Source: Caprella mutica
Lineage: Eukaryota > Arthropoda > Malacostraca > Amphipoda > Caprellidae
Direction of reading: 5' to 3'
Assembly: GCA_947561585.1 (NCBI GenBank)
Contig: CANNZV010002344.1
Location: 38,558-102,557, forward strand
DNA: 64,000 nt
Positions 30,701 through 46,500 of the stretch are shown here, piece after piece (the first letter of the stretch is position 1; every line of letters begins with the position of its first letter). Under the pieces are notes generated by a model that was not told the origin of the DNA, searched no databases, and was given only the letters and a program-made list of their open reading frames with translations. The translations under genes and the position numbers were made by a program.

Positions 30701-33700
30701 TACAGCAAAAGATCTATCTACAGCAAATGATCAATCTATAGCAAAGGATATATCTACAGTAATGGAACTGTATACAGCCAAAGGATTCATTTACAGCAAA
30801 GGATCTATCTACAACAAATGATCTATCTACAGCCAAGGATCTATTTATAGCGGAGAATCTTTCTACAGCAAAGGATCTACTACATCAAAGGATCTATCTT
30901 CAGCAAAGGATCTATCTACAGCTAAGGATCTATCTACAGCAAAGGACATATATACAGTAAGGGATCTATTTACAGCGAAGAATCAATTTACAGCAAAGGA
31001 TCTATCTACAGCAAAGGATCTATCTACAGCATAGGATCTATCTACAGCAAAGGATCTATCTACAGTAAGGGATTTTTTTGCAGCGAAGGATCAATCTACA
31101 GCAAGGGATCTATTTAGAGCGAAGCATCTATCTACAGCAAAGGATCTATCTACAGCAAGGGATCTATCGACAGTAAAGGATCTATCTACAGCAAAGGATC
31201 CATCTACAGCAAAGGATCTATCTACAGTCAAGGATCTATCTACTGCAAAGGATCTGTCCACAGCAAAGGATCTGTCCACAGCAAAGGATCTATCTACAAC
31301 AAAGAATCTATCTACAGCAAAGAATATATGTTCAGAAAAGAATCTATAAACAGCAGAGGATCTATCCACAGCGAAGGATCTATCTACAGTAAATAAACTA
31401 TATACAGCAAATGATCCATCTACAGTTAATTATCTATCAACAGCAAAGGATCTATCTACAGCAAAAGATCTATTAACAGCAAAAGTTCTATATTCTGCAA
31501 AGGAGCTATCTACAGCAAAGGATCTATCTACAGAAAAGTATCTATCTACAGCAAAGGATCTATCTACAGCAAAGGATTTATCAACAGCAAAGGATCCATC
31601 TACAGCAAAGGATCTATCTTCAGCAAAGGATCTTTCTACAGAATAGGATCTTCTACAGCAAAGGATCTTTCTACAATATGTGCTCTATTTACAGCAAAGG
31701 ATCTATCTACAGCAAAAGATCTATCTACAGCAAATAATCAATCTATAGCAAAGGATCTATTTATAGCGGAGAATCTTTCTACAGCAAAGGATCTAATACA
31801 ACAAAGGATCTATCTTCAGCAAAGGATCTATCTTCAGTTATGGATCTATCTACAGCAAGAGACCTATATACAGTAAGGGATATATTTACAGAGAAGGATC
31901 AATCTACAGCAAAAGATCTATCTACAGCAGAGGATCTATCTACAGCAAAGGATCTATCTACAGCATAGTATCTATCTACAGCAAAGGGTCCATCTACAGT
32001 AAGGGATCTTTTTGCAGCGAAGGATCAATCTACAGCAAAGTATCTATTTACAGCGAAGGATCGATCTAAAGCAAAGGATCTATTTACAGCAGAGGATCTA
32101 TCTACAGCAAAGGATCTATCTACAGTCAAGGATTTATCTACTGCAAAGGATCTATCTACAGCAAAGGATTAATCTACAGTTGAGGATCTATCTTAAGCAA
32201 AGGATCTATCTACAGCAAAGGATCTATCTAAAGCCAATGATCTATCTACAACAAAGGATCTAATTACAGCAGAGGAACTTTATACAGCAAAGGATCAATC
32301 TACAACAAAGGATCTATCTACAGCAAAGTAATCTATCTGCAGTAAGGGATCTATCTACAGCAAAGGATCTATCTACAGCAAAGGATCTATCTACAGCAAG
32401 GGATCTATCGACAGTAAAGGATCTATCTACAACAAAGAATCTATCTACAGCAAAGAATATATGTTCAGAAAAGAATCTATAAACAGCAGAGGATCTATCT
32501 ACAGCGAAGGATCTATCTACAGTAAAGGAACTATATACAGCAAATGATCCATCTACAGTAAAGGATCTATCTACGGCAAAGAATTTAAATATTTATTTAT
32601 AGCAAAGGATCTTAGATCTATTTACAGCCAAGAATCTATCTATAATAAATGATCTATCTACTACAAAAGATCTATCCACAACAAAGGATCTATCTACAAC
32701 AAAGAATCTATCAACAGCAAAGAATCTATCTACAGTAAAGGATCTATCTACAGCGAAGGATCTATCTACAGCACAGCATCTATCTACAGTAAAGGATCTA
32801 TCTACAGCAAGGGATCTATCGACAGTAAAGGATCTATCTACAGCAAAGGATCCATCTACAGCAAAGGATCTATCTACAGTCAAGGATCTATCTACTGCAA
32901 AGGATCTGTCTACAGCAAAGGATCTGTCCACAGCAAAGGATCTATCTACAGTAAATGAACTATATACAGCAAATGATCCATCTACAGTTAATTATCTATC
33001 GACAGCAAAGGATCTATCAACAGCAAAAGATCTATTAACAGCAAAAGTTATATATTCTGCAAAGGATCTTTCTACAGCAAAGGATCTATCTACAGAAAAG
33101 TATCTATCTACAGCAAAGGATCTATCTAAAGCAAAGGATCTATTTACAGCGAAGAATCGATTTACAGCAAAGGATCTATCTACAGCAAAGGATCTATCAA
33201 CAGCAAAGGATCTATCTACAGCAAAGGATCTATCTACAATCGAGGATTTATCTACTGCAAAGGATCTATCTACAGCAAAGGATCAATTTACAGTTAAGGA
33301 TCTATCTTAAGCAAAGGATCTATCTACAGCAAATGATCTATTTACAGCAAAAGATCTTTCTACAACGGAGGATCTTTCTACATTAAAGGATCTATCTACA
33401 GCAAAAGATCTATCTACAGCGAAGTGATCTATCTACTGTAAGGGATCTATCTACAGCAAAGAAACTATCTACACCAAAGGATCTTTCTACAGCGAATGAT
33501 CAGTCAACAGCAAAGGATCTTTCTACTGCGAAGGATCTATTTACAGCAGAAGATCTTTCTACAGCAAAGGATCTTTCTACAGCAAAGGATCTCTCTACAG
33601 CAAAAGATCTATTTGCAGTATGGGATCTATCTACAGCAAACCTTTAATCTACAGTAAAGGATCTATCTACAGAAAAAGATCTATCTACAGAAAAGGATTC

Positions 33701-36700
33701 ATATACAGAGAAGGATCTATCTACAGCAAAGATTCTATCTACAGCAAAGGATCTATCTACAGCAAAGGATCTATCTACGGCAAAAGATTTATATATTTAT
33801 TTATAGCAAAGGATCTTAGATCTATTTACAGCAAAGAATCTATCTACGATAAATGATCTATCTACTACAAAAGATCTATCTACAACAAAGGATCTATCTA
33901 CAACAAAGAATCTATCAACAGCAAAGAATCTATCTACAGTAAATGAACTATATACAGCAAATGATCCATCTACAGTTAATTATCTATCTACAGCAAAGGA
34001 TCTTTCTACAATATGTGCTCTACTTACATCAAAGGATCTATCTACAGCAAAAGATCTATCTACAGCAAATGATCAATCTATAGCAAAGGATATATCTACA
34101 GTAATGGAACTCTATACAGCCAAAGGATTCATTTACAGCAAAGGATCTATCTACAACAAATGATCTATCTACAGCAAAGGATTTCTTTATAGCGGAGAAT
34201 CTTTCTACAGCAAAGGATCTACTACATCAAAGGATCTATCTTCAGCAAAGGATCTATCTACAGCTAAGGATCTATCTACAGCAAAGGACATATATACAGT
34301 AAGGGATCTATTTACAGCGAAGAATCAATTTACAGCAAAGGATCTATCTACAGCAAAGGATCTATCTACAGCATAGGATCTATCTACAGCAAAGGATCTA
34401 TCTACAGTAAGAGATTTTTTTGCAGCGAAGGATCAATCTACAGCAAGGGATCTATTTAGAGCGAAGCATCTATCTACAGCAAAGGATCTATCTACAGCAA
34501 GGGATCTATCGACAGTAAAGGATCTATCTACAGCAAAGGATCCATCTACAGCAAAGGATCTATCTACAGTCAAGGATCTATCTACTGCAAAGGATCTGTC
34601 CACAGCAAAGGATCTGTCCACAGCAAAGGATCTATCTACAACAAAGAATCTATCTACAGCAAAGAATATATGTTCAGAAAAGAATCTATAAACAGCAGAG
34701 GATCTATCCACAGCGAAGGATCTATCTACAGTAAATAAACTATATACAGCAAATGATCCATCTACAGTTAATTATCTATTAACAGCGAAGGATCTATCTA
34801 CAGCAAAAGATCTATTAACAGCAAAAGTTCTATATTCTGCAAAGGAGCTATCTACAGCAAAGGATCTATCTACAGAAAAGTATCTATCTACAGCAAAGGA
34901 TCTATCTACAGCAAAGGATTTATCAACAGCAAAGGATCCATCTACAGCAAAGGATCTATCTTCAGCAAAGGATCTTTCTACAGAATAGGATCTATCTACA
35001 GCAAAGGACCTTTCTACAATATGTGCTCTATTTACAGCAAAGGATCTATCTACAGCAAAAGATCTATCTACTGCAAATGATCAATCTATAGCAAAGGATA
35101 TATCTACAGTAATGGAACTGTATACAGCCAAAGGATTCATTTACAGCAAAGGATCTATCTACAACAAATGATCTATCTACAGCAAAGGTTCTATTTATAG
35201 CGGAGAATCTTTCTACAGCAAAGGATCTAATACAGCAAAGGATCTATCTTCAGCAAAGGATCTATCTACAGTTAAGGATCTATCTACAGCAAAAGACCTA
35301 TATACAGTAAGGGATCTATTTACAGAGAAGGATCAATCTACAGCAAAGGATCTATCTACAGCAAAGGATCTATCTACAGCATAGTATCTATCTACAGCAA
35401 AGGGTCCATCTACAGTAAGGGATCTTTTTGCAGCGAAGGATCAATCTACAGCAAAGTATCTATTTACAGCGAAGGATCGATCTAAAGCAAAGGATCTATC
35501 TACAGTCAAGGATTTATCTACTGCAAAGGATCTATCTACAGCAAAGGATTAATCCACAGTTGAGGATCTATCTCAAGCAAAGGATCTATCTACAGCAAAG
35601 GATCTATCTAAAGCCAATGATCTATCTACAACAAAGGATCTAATTACAGCAGAGGAACTTTATACAGCAAAGGATCAATCTACAGCAAAGGATCTATCTA
35701 CAGCAAAGTAATCTATCTGCAGTAAGGGATCTATCTACAGCAAAGCATTTATCTACAGCAAAGGATCTATCTACAGCAAGGGATCTATCGACAGTAAAGG
35801 ATCTATCTACAACAAAGAATCTATCTACAGCAAAGAATATATGTTCAGAAAAGAATCTATAAACAGCAGAGGATCTATCTACAGCGAAGGATCTATCTAC
35901 AGCAAATGATCAATCTATAGCAAAGGATATATCTACAGTAAAGGAACTCTATACAGCCAAAGGATCCAATTACAGCAAAGACTCTATCTACAACAAAGGA
36001 TCTATCCACAGCGATGGATCTATTCAAACTGGAGAATCTTTCTACAGCAAAGGATCTACTACAGCAAAGGATCTATCTTCAGCAAAGGATCAAACTACAG
36101 CAAAGGATCTATCTACAGCAAAGGATCTATCTACAGCATAGGATCTATCTACAGCAAAGGATCTATCTACAGTAAGGGATCTTTTTGCAGCGAAGGATCA
36201 ATCTACAGCAAAGGATCTATTTACAGCGAAGAATCGATCTACAGTCAAGGATTTATCTACTGCAAAGGATCTATCTACAGCAAAGGATCAATCTACAGTT
36301 AAGGATCTATCTTAAGCAAAGGATCTATCGACAGCAAAAGATCTATTAACAGCAAAAGTTATATATTCTGCAAAGGATCTATCTACAGCAAAGGATCTAT
36401 CTACAGGAAAGTATCTATCTACAGCAAAGGATCTATCTACAGTAAAGGATTTATCTACAGCAAAGGATCCATCTACAGCAAAGGATCTATCTTCAGCGAA
36501 GGATCTTTCTACAGAATAGGATCTATCTACAGCAAAGGATCTTTCTACAATATGTGCTCTACTTACATTAAAGGATCTATCTACAGCAAAAGATCTATCT
36601 ACAGCAAATGATCAATCTATAGCAAAGGATATATCTACAGTAATGGAACTCTATACAGCCAAAGGATTCATTTACAGCAAAGGATCTATCTACAACAAAT

Positions 36701-37530
36701 GATCTATCTACAGCCAAGGATCTATTTATAGCGGAGAATCTTTCTACAGCAAAGGATCTACTACATCAAAGGATCTATCTTCAGCAAAGGATCTATCTAC
36801 AGCTAAGGATCTATCTACAGCAAAGGACATATATACAGTAAGGGATCTATTTACAGCGAAGAATCAATTTACAGCAAAGGATCTATCTACAGCAAAGGAT
36901 CTATCTACAGCATAGGATCTATCTACAGCAAAGGATCTATCTACAGTAAGGGATTTTTTTGCAGCGAAGGATCAATCTACAGCAAGGGATCTATTTAGAG
37001 CGAAGCATCTATCTACAGCAAAGGATCTATCTACAGCAAGGGATCTATCGACAGTAAAGGATCTATCTACAGCAAAGGATCCATCTACAGCAAAGGATCT
37101 ATCTACAGTCAAGGATCTATCTACTGCAAAGGATCTGTCCACAGCAAAGGATCTGTCCACAGCAAAGGATCTATCTACAACAAAGAATCTATCTACAGCA
37201 AAGAATATATGTTCAGAAAAGAATCTATAAACAGCAGAGGATCTATCCACAGCGAAGGATCTATCTACAGTAAATAAACTATATACAGCAAATGATCCAT
37301 CTACAGTTAATTATCTATCAACAGCAAAGGATCTATCTACAGCAAAAGATCTATTAACAGCAAAAGTTCTATATTCTGCAAAGGAGCTATCTACAGCAAA
37401 GGATCTATCTACAGAAAAGTATCTATCTACAACAAAGGATCTATCTACAGCAAAGGATTTATCAACAGCAAAGGATCCATCTACAGCAAAGGATCTATCT
37501 TCAGCAAAGGATCTTTCTACAGAATAGGAT
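24750..37530. repeat. 12,778-bp satellite segment, copy 1
   Basis: Matching markers in copy 2 are displaced by exactly 12,778 bp, for example the unique CGTGATCTATTTACAGC at 24783 and 37561, and several long frames with identical translations. Left of about 24680 the correspondence is lost. Breakpoints fall inside a common variant block and can only be placed to within about 60 bp. Confidence 0.9.
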
Positions 37531-40500
37531 CTATCTACAGCAAAGGATCTATCTACAATACGTGATCTATTTACAGCAAAGGATCTATCTACAGCTAAGG
37601 AGCTATCTACAGCAAATGATCAATCTATAGCAAAGGATATATCTACAGTAAAGGATCTAGCTACAGCATAGGATCTATCTACAGCAAAGGATCTATCTAC
37701 AGTAAGGGATCTTTTTGCAGCGAAGGATGAATCTACAGCAAAGGATTTATCTACTGCAAAGGATCTATCTACAGCAAAGGATCAATCTACAGTTAAGGAT
37801 CTATCTTAAGCAAAGGATCTATCGACAGCAAAAGATCTATTAACAGCAAAAGTTCTATATTCTGCAAAGGATCTATCTACAGCAAAGGATCTATCTACAG
37901 TATAGGATCTATCTACAGCAAAGGATCTATCTACAGGAAAGTATCTATCTACAGCAAAAGATCTATCTACAGCAAAGGATTTATCTACAGCAAAGGATCC
38001 ATCTACAGCAAAGGATCTATCTTCAGCAAAGGATCTTTCTACAGTTAAGGATCTATCTTAAGCAAAGGATCTATCGACAGCAAAAGATCTATTAACAGCA
38101 AAAGTTCTATATTCTGCAAAGGATCTATCTACAGCAAAGGATCTATCTACAGGAAAGTATCTATCTACAGCAAAGGATCTATTTACAGCAAAGGATTTAT
38201 CTACAGCAAAGGATCCATCTACAGCAAAGGATCTATCTTCAGCAAAGGATCTTTCTATAGAATAGGATCTATCTACAGCAAAGGATCTTTCTACAATATG
38301 TGCTCTATTTACAGCAAAGGATCTATCTACAGCAAAAGATCTATCTACAGCAAATGATCAATCTATAGCAAAGGATATATCTACAGTAATGGAACTCTAT
38401 ACAGCCGAAGGATTCATTTACAGCAAAGGATCTATCTACAACAAATGATCTATCTACAGCAAAGGATCTATCTATAGCGGAGAATCTTTCTACAGCAAAG
38501 GATCTACTACATCAAAGGATCTATCTTCAGCAAAGGATCTATCTACAGCTAAGGATCTATCTACAGCAAAGGACATATATACAGTAAGGGATCTATTTAC
38601 AGCGAAGGATCAATTTACAGCAAAGGATCTATCTACAGCAAAGGATCTATCTACAGCATAGGATCTATCTACAGCAAAGGATCTATCTACAGTAAGGGAT
38701 CTTTTTGCAGCGAAGGATCAATCTACAGCAAGGGATCTATTCACAGCGAAGCATCTATCTACAGCAAAGGATCTATCTACAGCAAGGGATCTATCGACAG
38801 TGAAGGATCTATCTACAGCAAAGGATCCATCTACAGCAAAGGATCTATCTACAGTCAAGGATCTATCTACTGCAAAGGATCTGTCCACAGCAAAGGATCT
38901 GTCCACAGCAAAGGATCTATCTACAACAAAGAATCTATCTACAGCAAAGAATATATGTTCAGAAAAGAATCTATAAACAGCAGAGGATCTATCCACAGCG
39001 AAGGATCTATCTACAGTAAATAAACTATATACAGCAAATGATCCATCTACAGTTAATTATCTATCAACAGCAAAGGATCTATCTACAGCAAAAGATCTAA
39101 TAACAGCAAAAGTTCTATATTCTGCAAAGGATCTATCTACAGCAAAGGATCTATCTACAGAAAAGTATCTATCTACAGCAAAGGATCTATCTACAGCAAA
39201 GGATTTATCAACAGCAAAGGATCCATCTACAGCAAAGGATCTATCTTCAGCAAAGGATCTTTCTACAGAATAGGATCTATCTACAGCAAAGGACCTTTCT
39301 ACAATATGTGCTCTATTTACAGCAAAGGATCTATCTACAGCAAAAGATCTATCTACAGCAAATGATCAATCTATAGCAAAGGATATATCTACAGTAATGG
39401 AACTGTATACAGCCAAAGGATTCATTTACAGCAAAGGATCTATCTACAACAAATGATCTATCTACAGCAAAGGTTCTATTTATAGCGGAGAATCTTTCTA
39501 CAGCAAAGGATCTAATACAGCAAAGGATCTATCTTCAGCAAAGGATCTATCTACAGTTAAGGATCTATCTACAGCAAAAGACCTATATACAGTAAGGGAT
39601 CTATTTACAGAGAAGGATCAATCTACAGCAAAGGATCTATCTACAGCAAAGGATCTATCTACAGCATAGTATCTATCTACAGCAAAGGGTCCATCTACAG
39701 TAAGGGATCTTTTTGCAGCGAAGGATCAATCTACAGCAAAGTATCTATTTACAGCGAAGGATCGATCTAAAGCAAAGGATCTATCTACAGTCAAGGATTT
39801 ATCTACTGCAAAGGATCTATCTACAGCAAAGGATTAATCTACAGTTGAGGATCTATCTTAAGCAAAGGATCTATCTACAGCAAAGGATCTATCTAAAGCC
39901 AATGATCTATCTACAACAAAGGATCTAATTACAGCAGAGGAACTTTATACAGCAAAGGATCAATCTACAGCAAAGGATCTATCTACAGCAAAGTAATCTA
40001 TCTGCAGTAAGGGATCTATCTACAGCAAAGCATCTATCTACAGCAAAGGATCTATCTACAGCAAAGTAATCTATCTGCAGTAAGGGATCTATCTACAGCA
40101 AAGCATCTATCTACAGCAAAGAATCTATCTACAGCAAAGAATATATGTTCAGAAAAGAATCTATAAACAGCAGAGGATCTATCTACAGCGAAGGATCTAT
40201 CTACAGCAAATGATCAATCTATAGCAAAGGATATATCTACAGTAAAGGAACTCTATACAGCCAAAGGATCCAATTACAGCAAAGACTCTATCCACAACAA
40301 AGGATCTATCCACAGCGATGGATCTATTCAAAGTGGAGAATCTTTCTACAGCAAAGGATCTACTACAGCAAAGGATCTATCTTCAGCAAAGGATCAAACT
40401 ACAGCAAAGGATCTATCTACAGCAAAGGATCTATCTACAGCATAGGATCTATCTACAGCAAAGGATCTATCTACAGTAAGGGATCTTTTTGCAGCGAAGG

Positions 40501-43500
40501 ATCAATCTACAGCAAAGGATCTATTTACAGCGAAGAATCGATCTACAGCAAAGGATCTATCTACAGCAAAGGATCTATCTACAGCAAAGGATCTATCTAC
40601 AGTCAAGGATTTGTCTACTGCAAAGGATCTATCTACAGCAAAGGATCAATCTACAGTTAAGGATCTATCTTAAGCAAAGGATCTATCGACAGCAAAAGAT
40701 CTATTAACAGCAAAAGTTATATATTCTGCAAAGGATCTATTTACAGCAAAGGATCTATCTACAGGAAAGTATCTATCTACAGCAAAGGATCTATCTACAG
40801 CAAAGGATTTATCTACAGCAAAGGATCCATCTACAGCAAAGGATCTATCTTCAGCAAAAGATCTTTCTACAGAATAGGATCTATCTACAGCAAAGGATCT
40901 TTCTACAATATGTGCTCTACTTACATCAAAGGATCTATCTACAGCAAAAGATCTATCTACAGCAAATGATCAATCTATAGCAAAGGATATATCTACAGTA
41001 ATGGAACTCTATACAGCCAAAGGATTCATTTACAGCAAAGGATCTATCTACAACAAATGATCTATCTACAGCAAAGGATCTATTTATAGCGGAGAATCTT
41101 TCTACAGCAAAGGATCTACTACATCAAAGGATCTATCTTCAGCAAAGGATCTATCTACAGCTAAGGATCTATCTACAGCAAAGGACATATATACAGTAAG
41201 GGATCTATTTACAGCGAAGAATCAATTTACAGCAAAGGATCTATCTACAGCAAAGGATCTATCTACAGCATAGGATCTATCTACAGCAAAGGATCTATCT
41301 ACAGTAAGAGATTTTTTTGCAGCGAAGGATCAATCTACAGCAAGGGATCTATTTAGAGCGAAGCATCTATCTACAGCAAAGGATCTATCTACAGCAAGGG
41401 ATCTATCGACAGTAAAGGATCTATCTACAGCAAAGGATCCATCTACAGCAAAGGATCTATCTACAGTCAAGGATCTATCTACTGCAAAGGATCTGTCCAC
41501 AGCAAAGGATCTGTCCACAGCAAAGGATCTATCTACAACAAAGAATCTATCTACAGCAAAGAATATATGTTCAGAAAAGAATCTATAAACAGCAGAGGAT
41601 CTATCCACAGCGAAGGATCTATCTACAGTAAATAAACTATATACAGCAAATGATCCATCTACAGTTAATTATCTATTAACAGCGAAGGATCTATCTACAG
41701 CAAAAGATCTATTAACAGCAAAAGTTCTATATTCTGCAAAGGAGCTATCTACAGCAAAGGATCTATCTACAGAAAAGTATCTATCTACAGCAAAGGATCT
41801 ATCTACAGCAAAGGATTTATCAACAGCAAAGGATCCATCTACAGCAAAGGATCTATCTTCAGCAAAGGATCTTTCTACAGAATAGGATCTATCTACAGCA
41901 AAGGACCTTTCTACAATATGTGCTCTATTTACAGCAAAGGATCTATCTACAGCAAAAGATCTATCTACAGCAAATGATCAATCTATAGCAAAGGATATAT
42001 CTACAGTAATGGAACTGTATACAGCCAAAGGATTCATTTACAGCAAAGGATCTATCTACAACAAATGATCTATCTACAGCAAAGGTTCTATTTATAGCGG
42101 AGAATCTTTCTACAGCAAAGGATCTAATACAGCAAAGGATCTATCTTCAGCAAAGGATCTATCTACAGTTAAGGATCTATCTACAGCAAAAGACCTATAT
42201 ACAGTAAGGGATCTATTTACAGAGAAGGATCAATCTACAGCAAAGGATCTATCTACAGCAAAGGATCTATCTACAGCATAGTATCTATCTACAGCAAAGG
42301 GTCCATCTACAGTAAGGGATCTTTTTGCAGCGAAGGATCAATCTACAGCAAAGTATCTATTTACAGCGAAGGATCGATCTAAAGCAAAGGATCTATCTAC
42401 AGTCAAGGATTTATCTACTGCAAAGGATCTATCTACAGCAAAGGATTAATCCACAGTTGAGGATCTATCTCAAGCAAAGGATCTATCTACAGCAAAGGAT
42501 CTATCTAAAGCCAATGATCTATCTACAACAAAGGATCTAATTACAGCAGAGGAACTTTATACAGCCAAGGATCAATCTACAGCAAAGGATCTATCTACAG
42601 CAAAGTAATCTATCTGCAGTAAGGGATCTATCTACAGCAAAGCATTTATCTACAGCAAAGGATCTATCTACAGCAAGGGATCTATCGACAGTAAAGGATC
42701 TATCTACAACAAAGAATCTATCTACAGCAAAGAATATATGTTCAGAAAAGAATCTATAAACAGCAGAGGATCTATCTACAGCGAAGGATCTATCTACAGC
42801 AAATGATCAATCTATAGCAAAGGATATATCTACAGTAAAGGAACTCTATACAGCCAAAGGATCCAATTACAGCAAAGACTCTATCTACAACAAAGGATCT
42901 ATCCACAGCGATGGATCTATTCAAAGTGGAGAATCTTTCTACAGCAAAGGATCTACTACAGCAAAGGATCTATCTTCAGCAAAGGATCAAACTACAGCAA
43001 AGGATCTATCTACAGCAAAGGATCTATCTACAGCATAGGATCTATCTACAGCAAAGGATCTATCTACAGTAAGGGATCTTTTTGCAGCGAAGGATCAATC
43101 TACAGCAAAGGATCTATTTACAGCGAAGAATCGATCTACAGTCAAGGATTTATCTACTGCAAAGGATCTATCTACAGCAAAGGATCAATCTACAGTTAAG
43201 GATCTATCTTAAGCAAAGGATCTATCGACAGCAAAAGATCTATTAACAGCAAAAGTTATATATTCTGCAAAGGATCTATCTACAGCAAAGGATCTATCTA
43301 CAGGAAAGTATCTATCTACAGCAAAGGATCTATCTACAGCAAAGGATTTATCTACAGCAAAGGATCCATCTACAGCAAAGGATCTATCTTCAGCGAAGGA
43401 TCTTTCTACAGAATAGGATCTATCTACAGCAAAGGATCTTTCTACAATATGTGCCCTACTTACATCAAAGGATCTATCTACAGCAAAAGATCTATCTACA

Positions 43501-46500
43501 GCAAATGATCAATCTATAGCAAAGGATATATCTACAGTAATGGAACTGTATACAGCCAAAGGATTCATTTACAGCAAAGGATCTATCTACAACAAATGAT
43601 CTATCTACAGCCAAGGATCTATTTATAGCGGAGAATCTTTCTACAGCAAAGGATCTACTACATCAAAGGATCTATCTTCAGCAAAGGATCTATCTACAGC
43701 TAAGGATCTATCTACAGCAAAGGACATATATACAGTAAGGGATCTATTTACAGCGAAGAATCAATTTACAGCAAAGGATCTATCTACAGCAAAGGATCTA
43801 TCTACAGCATAGGATCTATCTACAGCAAAGGATCTATCTACAGTAAGGGATTTTTTTGCAGCGAAGGATCAATCTACAGCAAGGGATCTATTTAGAGCGA
43901 AGCATCTATCTACAGCAAAGGATCTATCTACAGCAAGGGATCTATCGACAGTAAAGGATCTATCTACAGCAAAGGATCCATCTACAGCAAAGGATCTATC
44001 TACAGTCAAGGATCTATCTACTGCAAAGGATCTGTCCACAGCAAAGGATCTGTCCACAGCAAAGGATCTATCTACAACAAAGAATCTATCTACAGCAAAG
44101 AATATATGTTCAGAAAAGAATCTATAAACAGCAGAGGATCTATCCACAGCGAAGGATCTATCTACAGTAAATAAACTATATACAGCAAATGATCCATCTA
44201 CAGTTAATTATCTATCAAAAGCAAAGGATCTATCTACAGCAAAAGATCTATTAACAGCAAAAGTTCTATATTCTGCAAAGGAGCTATCTACAGCAAAGGA
44301 TCTATCTACAGAAAAGTATCTATCTACAGCAAAGGATCTATCTACAGCAAAGGATTTATCAACAGCAAAGGATCCATCTACAGCAAAGGATCTATCTTCA
44401 GCAAAGGATCTTTCTACAGAATAGGATCTTCTACAGCAAAGGATCTTTCTACAATATGTGCTCTATTTACAGCAAAGGATCTATCTACAGCAAAAGATCT
44501 ATCTACAGCAAATAATCAATCTATAGCAAAGGATCTATTTATAGCGGAGAATCTTTCTACAGCAAAGGATCTAATACAACAAAGGATCTATCTTCAGCAA
44601 AGGATCTATCTTCAGTTATGGATCTATCTACAGCAAGAGACCTATATACAGTAAGGGATATATTTACAGAGAAGGATCAATCTACAGCAAAAGATCTATC
44701 TACAGCAGAGGATCTATCTACAGCAAAGGATCTATCTACAGCATAGTATCTATCTACAGCAAAGGGTCCATCTACAGTAAGGGATCTTTTTGCAGCGAAG
44801 GATCAATCTACAGCAAAGTATCTATTTACAGCGAAGGATCGATCTAAAGCAAAGGATCTATTTACAGCAGAGGATCTATCTACAGCAAAGGATCTATCTA
44901 CAGTCAAGGATTTATCTACTGCAAAGGATCTATCTACAGCAAAGGATTAATCTACAGTTGAGGATCTATCTTAAGCAAAGGATCTATCTACAGCAAAGGA
45001 TCTATCTAAAGCCAATGATCTATCTACAACAAAGGATCTAATTACAGCAGAGGAACTTTATACAGCAAAGGATCAATCTACAACAAAGGATCTATCTACA
45101 GCAAAGTAATCTATCTGCAGTAAGGGATCTATCTACAGCAAAGGATCTATCTACAGCAAAGGATCTATCTACAGCAAGGGATCTATCGACAGTAAAGGAT
45201 CTATCTACAACAAAGAATCTATCTACAGCAAAGAATATATGTTCAGAAAAGAATCTATAAACAGCAGAGGATCTATCTACAGCGAAGGATCTATCTACAG
45301 TAAAGGAACTATATACAGCAAATGATCCATCTACAGTAAAGGATCTATCTACGGCAAAGAATTTAAATATTTATTTATAGCAAAGGATCTTAGATCTATT
45401 TACAGCCAAGAATCTATCTATAATAAATGATCTATCTACTACAAAAGATCTATCCACAACAAAGGATCTATCTACAACAAAGAATCTATCAACAGCAAAG
45501 AATCTATCTACAGTAAAGGATCTATCTACAGCGAAGGATCTATCTACAGCACAGCATCTATCTACAGTAAAGGATCTATCTACAGCAAGGGATCTATCGA
45601 CAGTAAAGGATCTATCTACAGCAAAGGATCCATCTACAGCAAAGGATCTATCTACAGTCAAGGATCTATCTACTGCAAAGGATCTGTCTACAGCAAAGGA
45701 TCTGTCCACAGCAAAGGATCTATCTACAGTAAATGAACTATATACAGCAAATGATCCATCTACAGTTAATTATCTATCGACAGCAAAGGATCTATCAACA
45801 GCAAAAGATCTATTAACAGCAAAAGTTATATATTCTGCAAAGGATCTTTCTACAGCAAAGGATCTATCTACAGAAAAGTATCTATCTACAGCAAAGGATC
45901 TATCTAAAGCAAAGGATCTATTTACAGCGAAGAATCGATTTACAGCAAAGGATCTATCTACAGCAAAGGATCTATCAACAGCAAAGGATCTATCTACAGC
46001 AAAGGATCTATCTACAATCGAGGATTTATCTACTGCAAAGGATCTATCTACAGCAAAGGATCAATTTACAGTTAAGGATCTATCTTAAGCAAAGGATCTA
46101 TCTACAGCAAATGATCTATTTACAGCAAAAGATCTTTCTACAACGGAGGATCTTTCTACATTAAAGGATCTATCTACAGCAAAAGATCTATCTACAGCGA
46201 AGTGATCTATCTACTGTAAGGGATCTATCTACAGCAAAGAAACTATCTACACCAAAGGATCTTTCTACAGCGAATGATCAGTCAACAGCAAAGGATCTTT
46301 CTACTGCGAAGGATCTATTTACAGCAGAAGATCTTTCTACAGCAAAGGATCTTTCTACAGCAAAGGATCTCTCTACAGCAAAAGATCTATTTGCAGTATG
46401 GGATCTATCTACAGCAAACCTTTAATCTACAGTAAAGGATCTATCTACAGAAAAAGATCTATCTACAGAAAAGGATTCATATACAGAGAAGGATCTATCT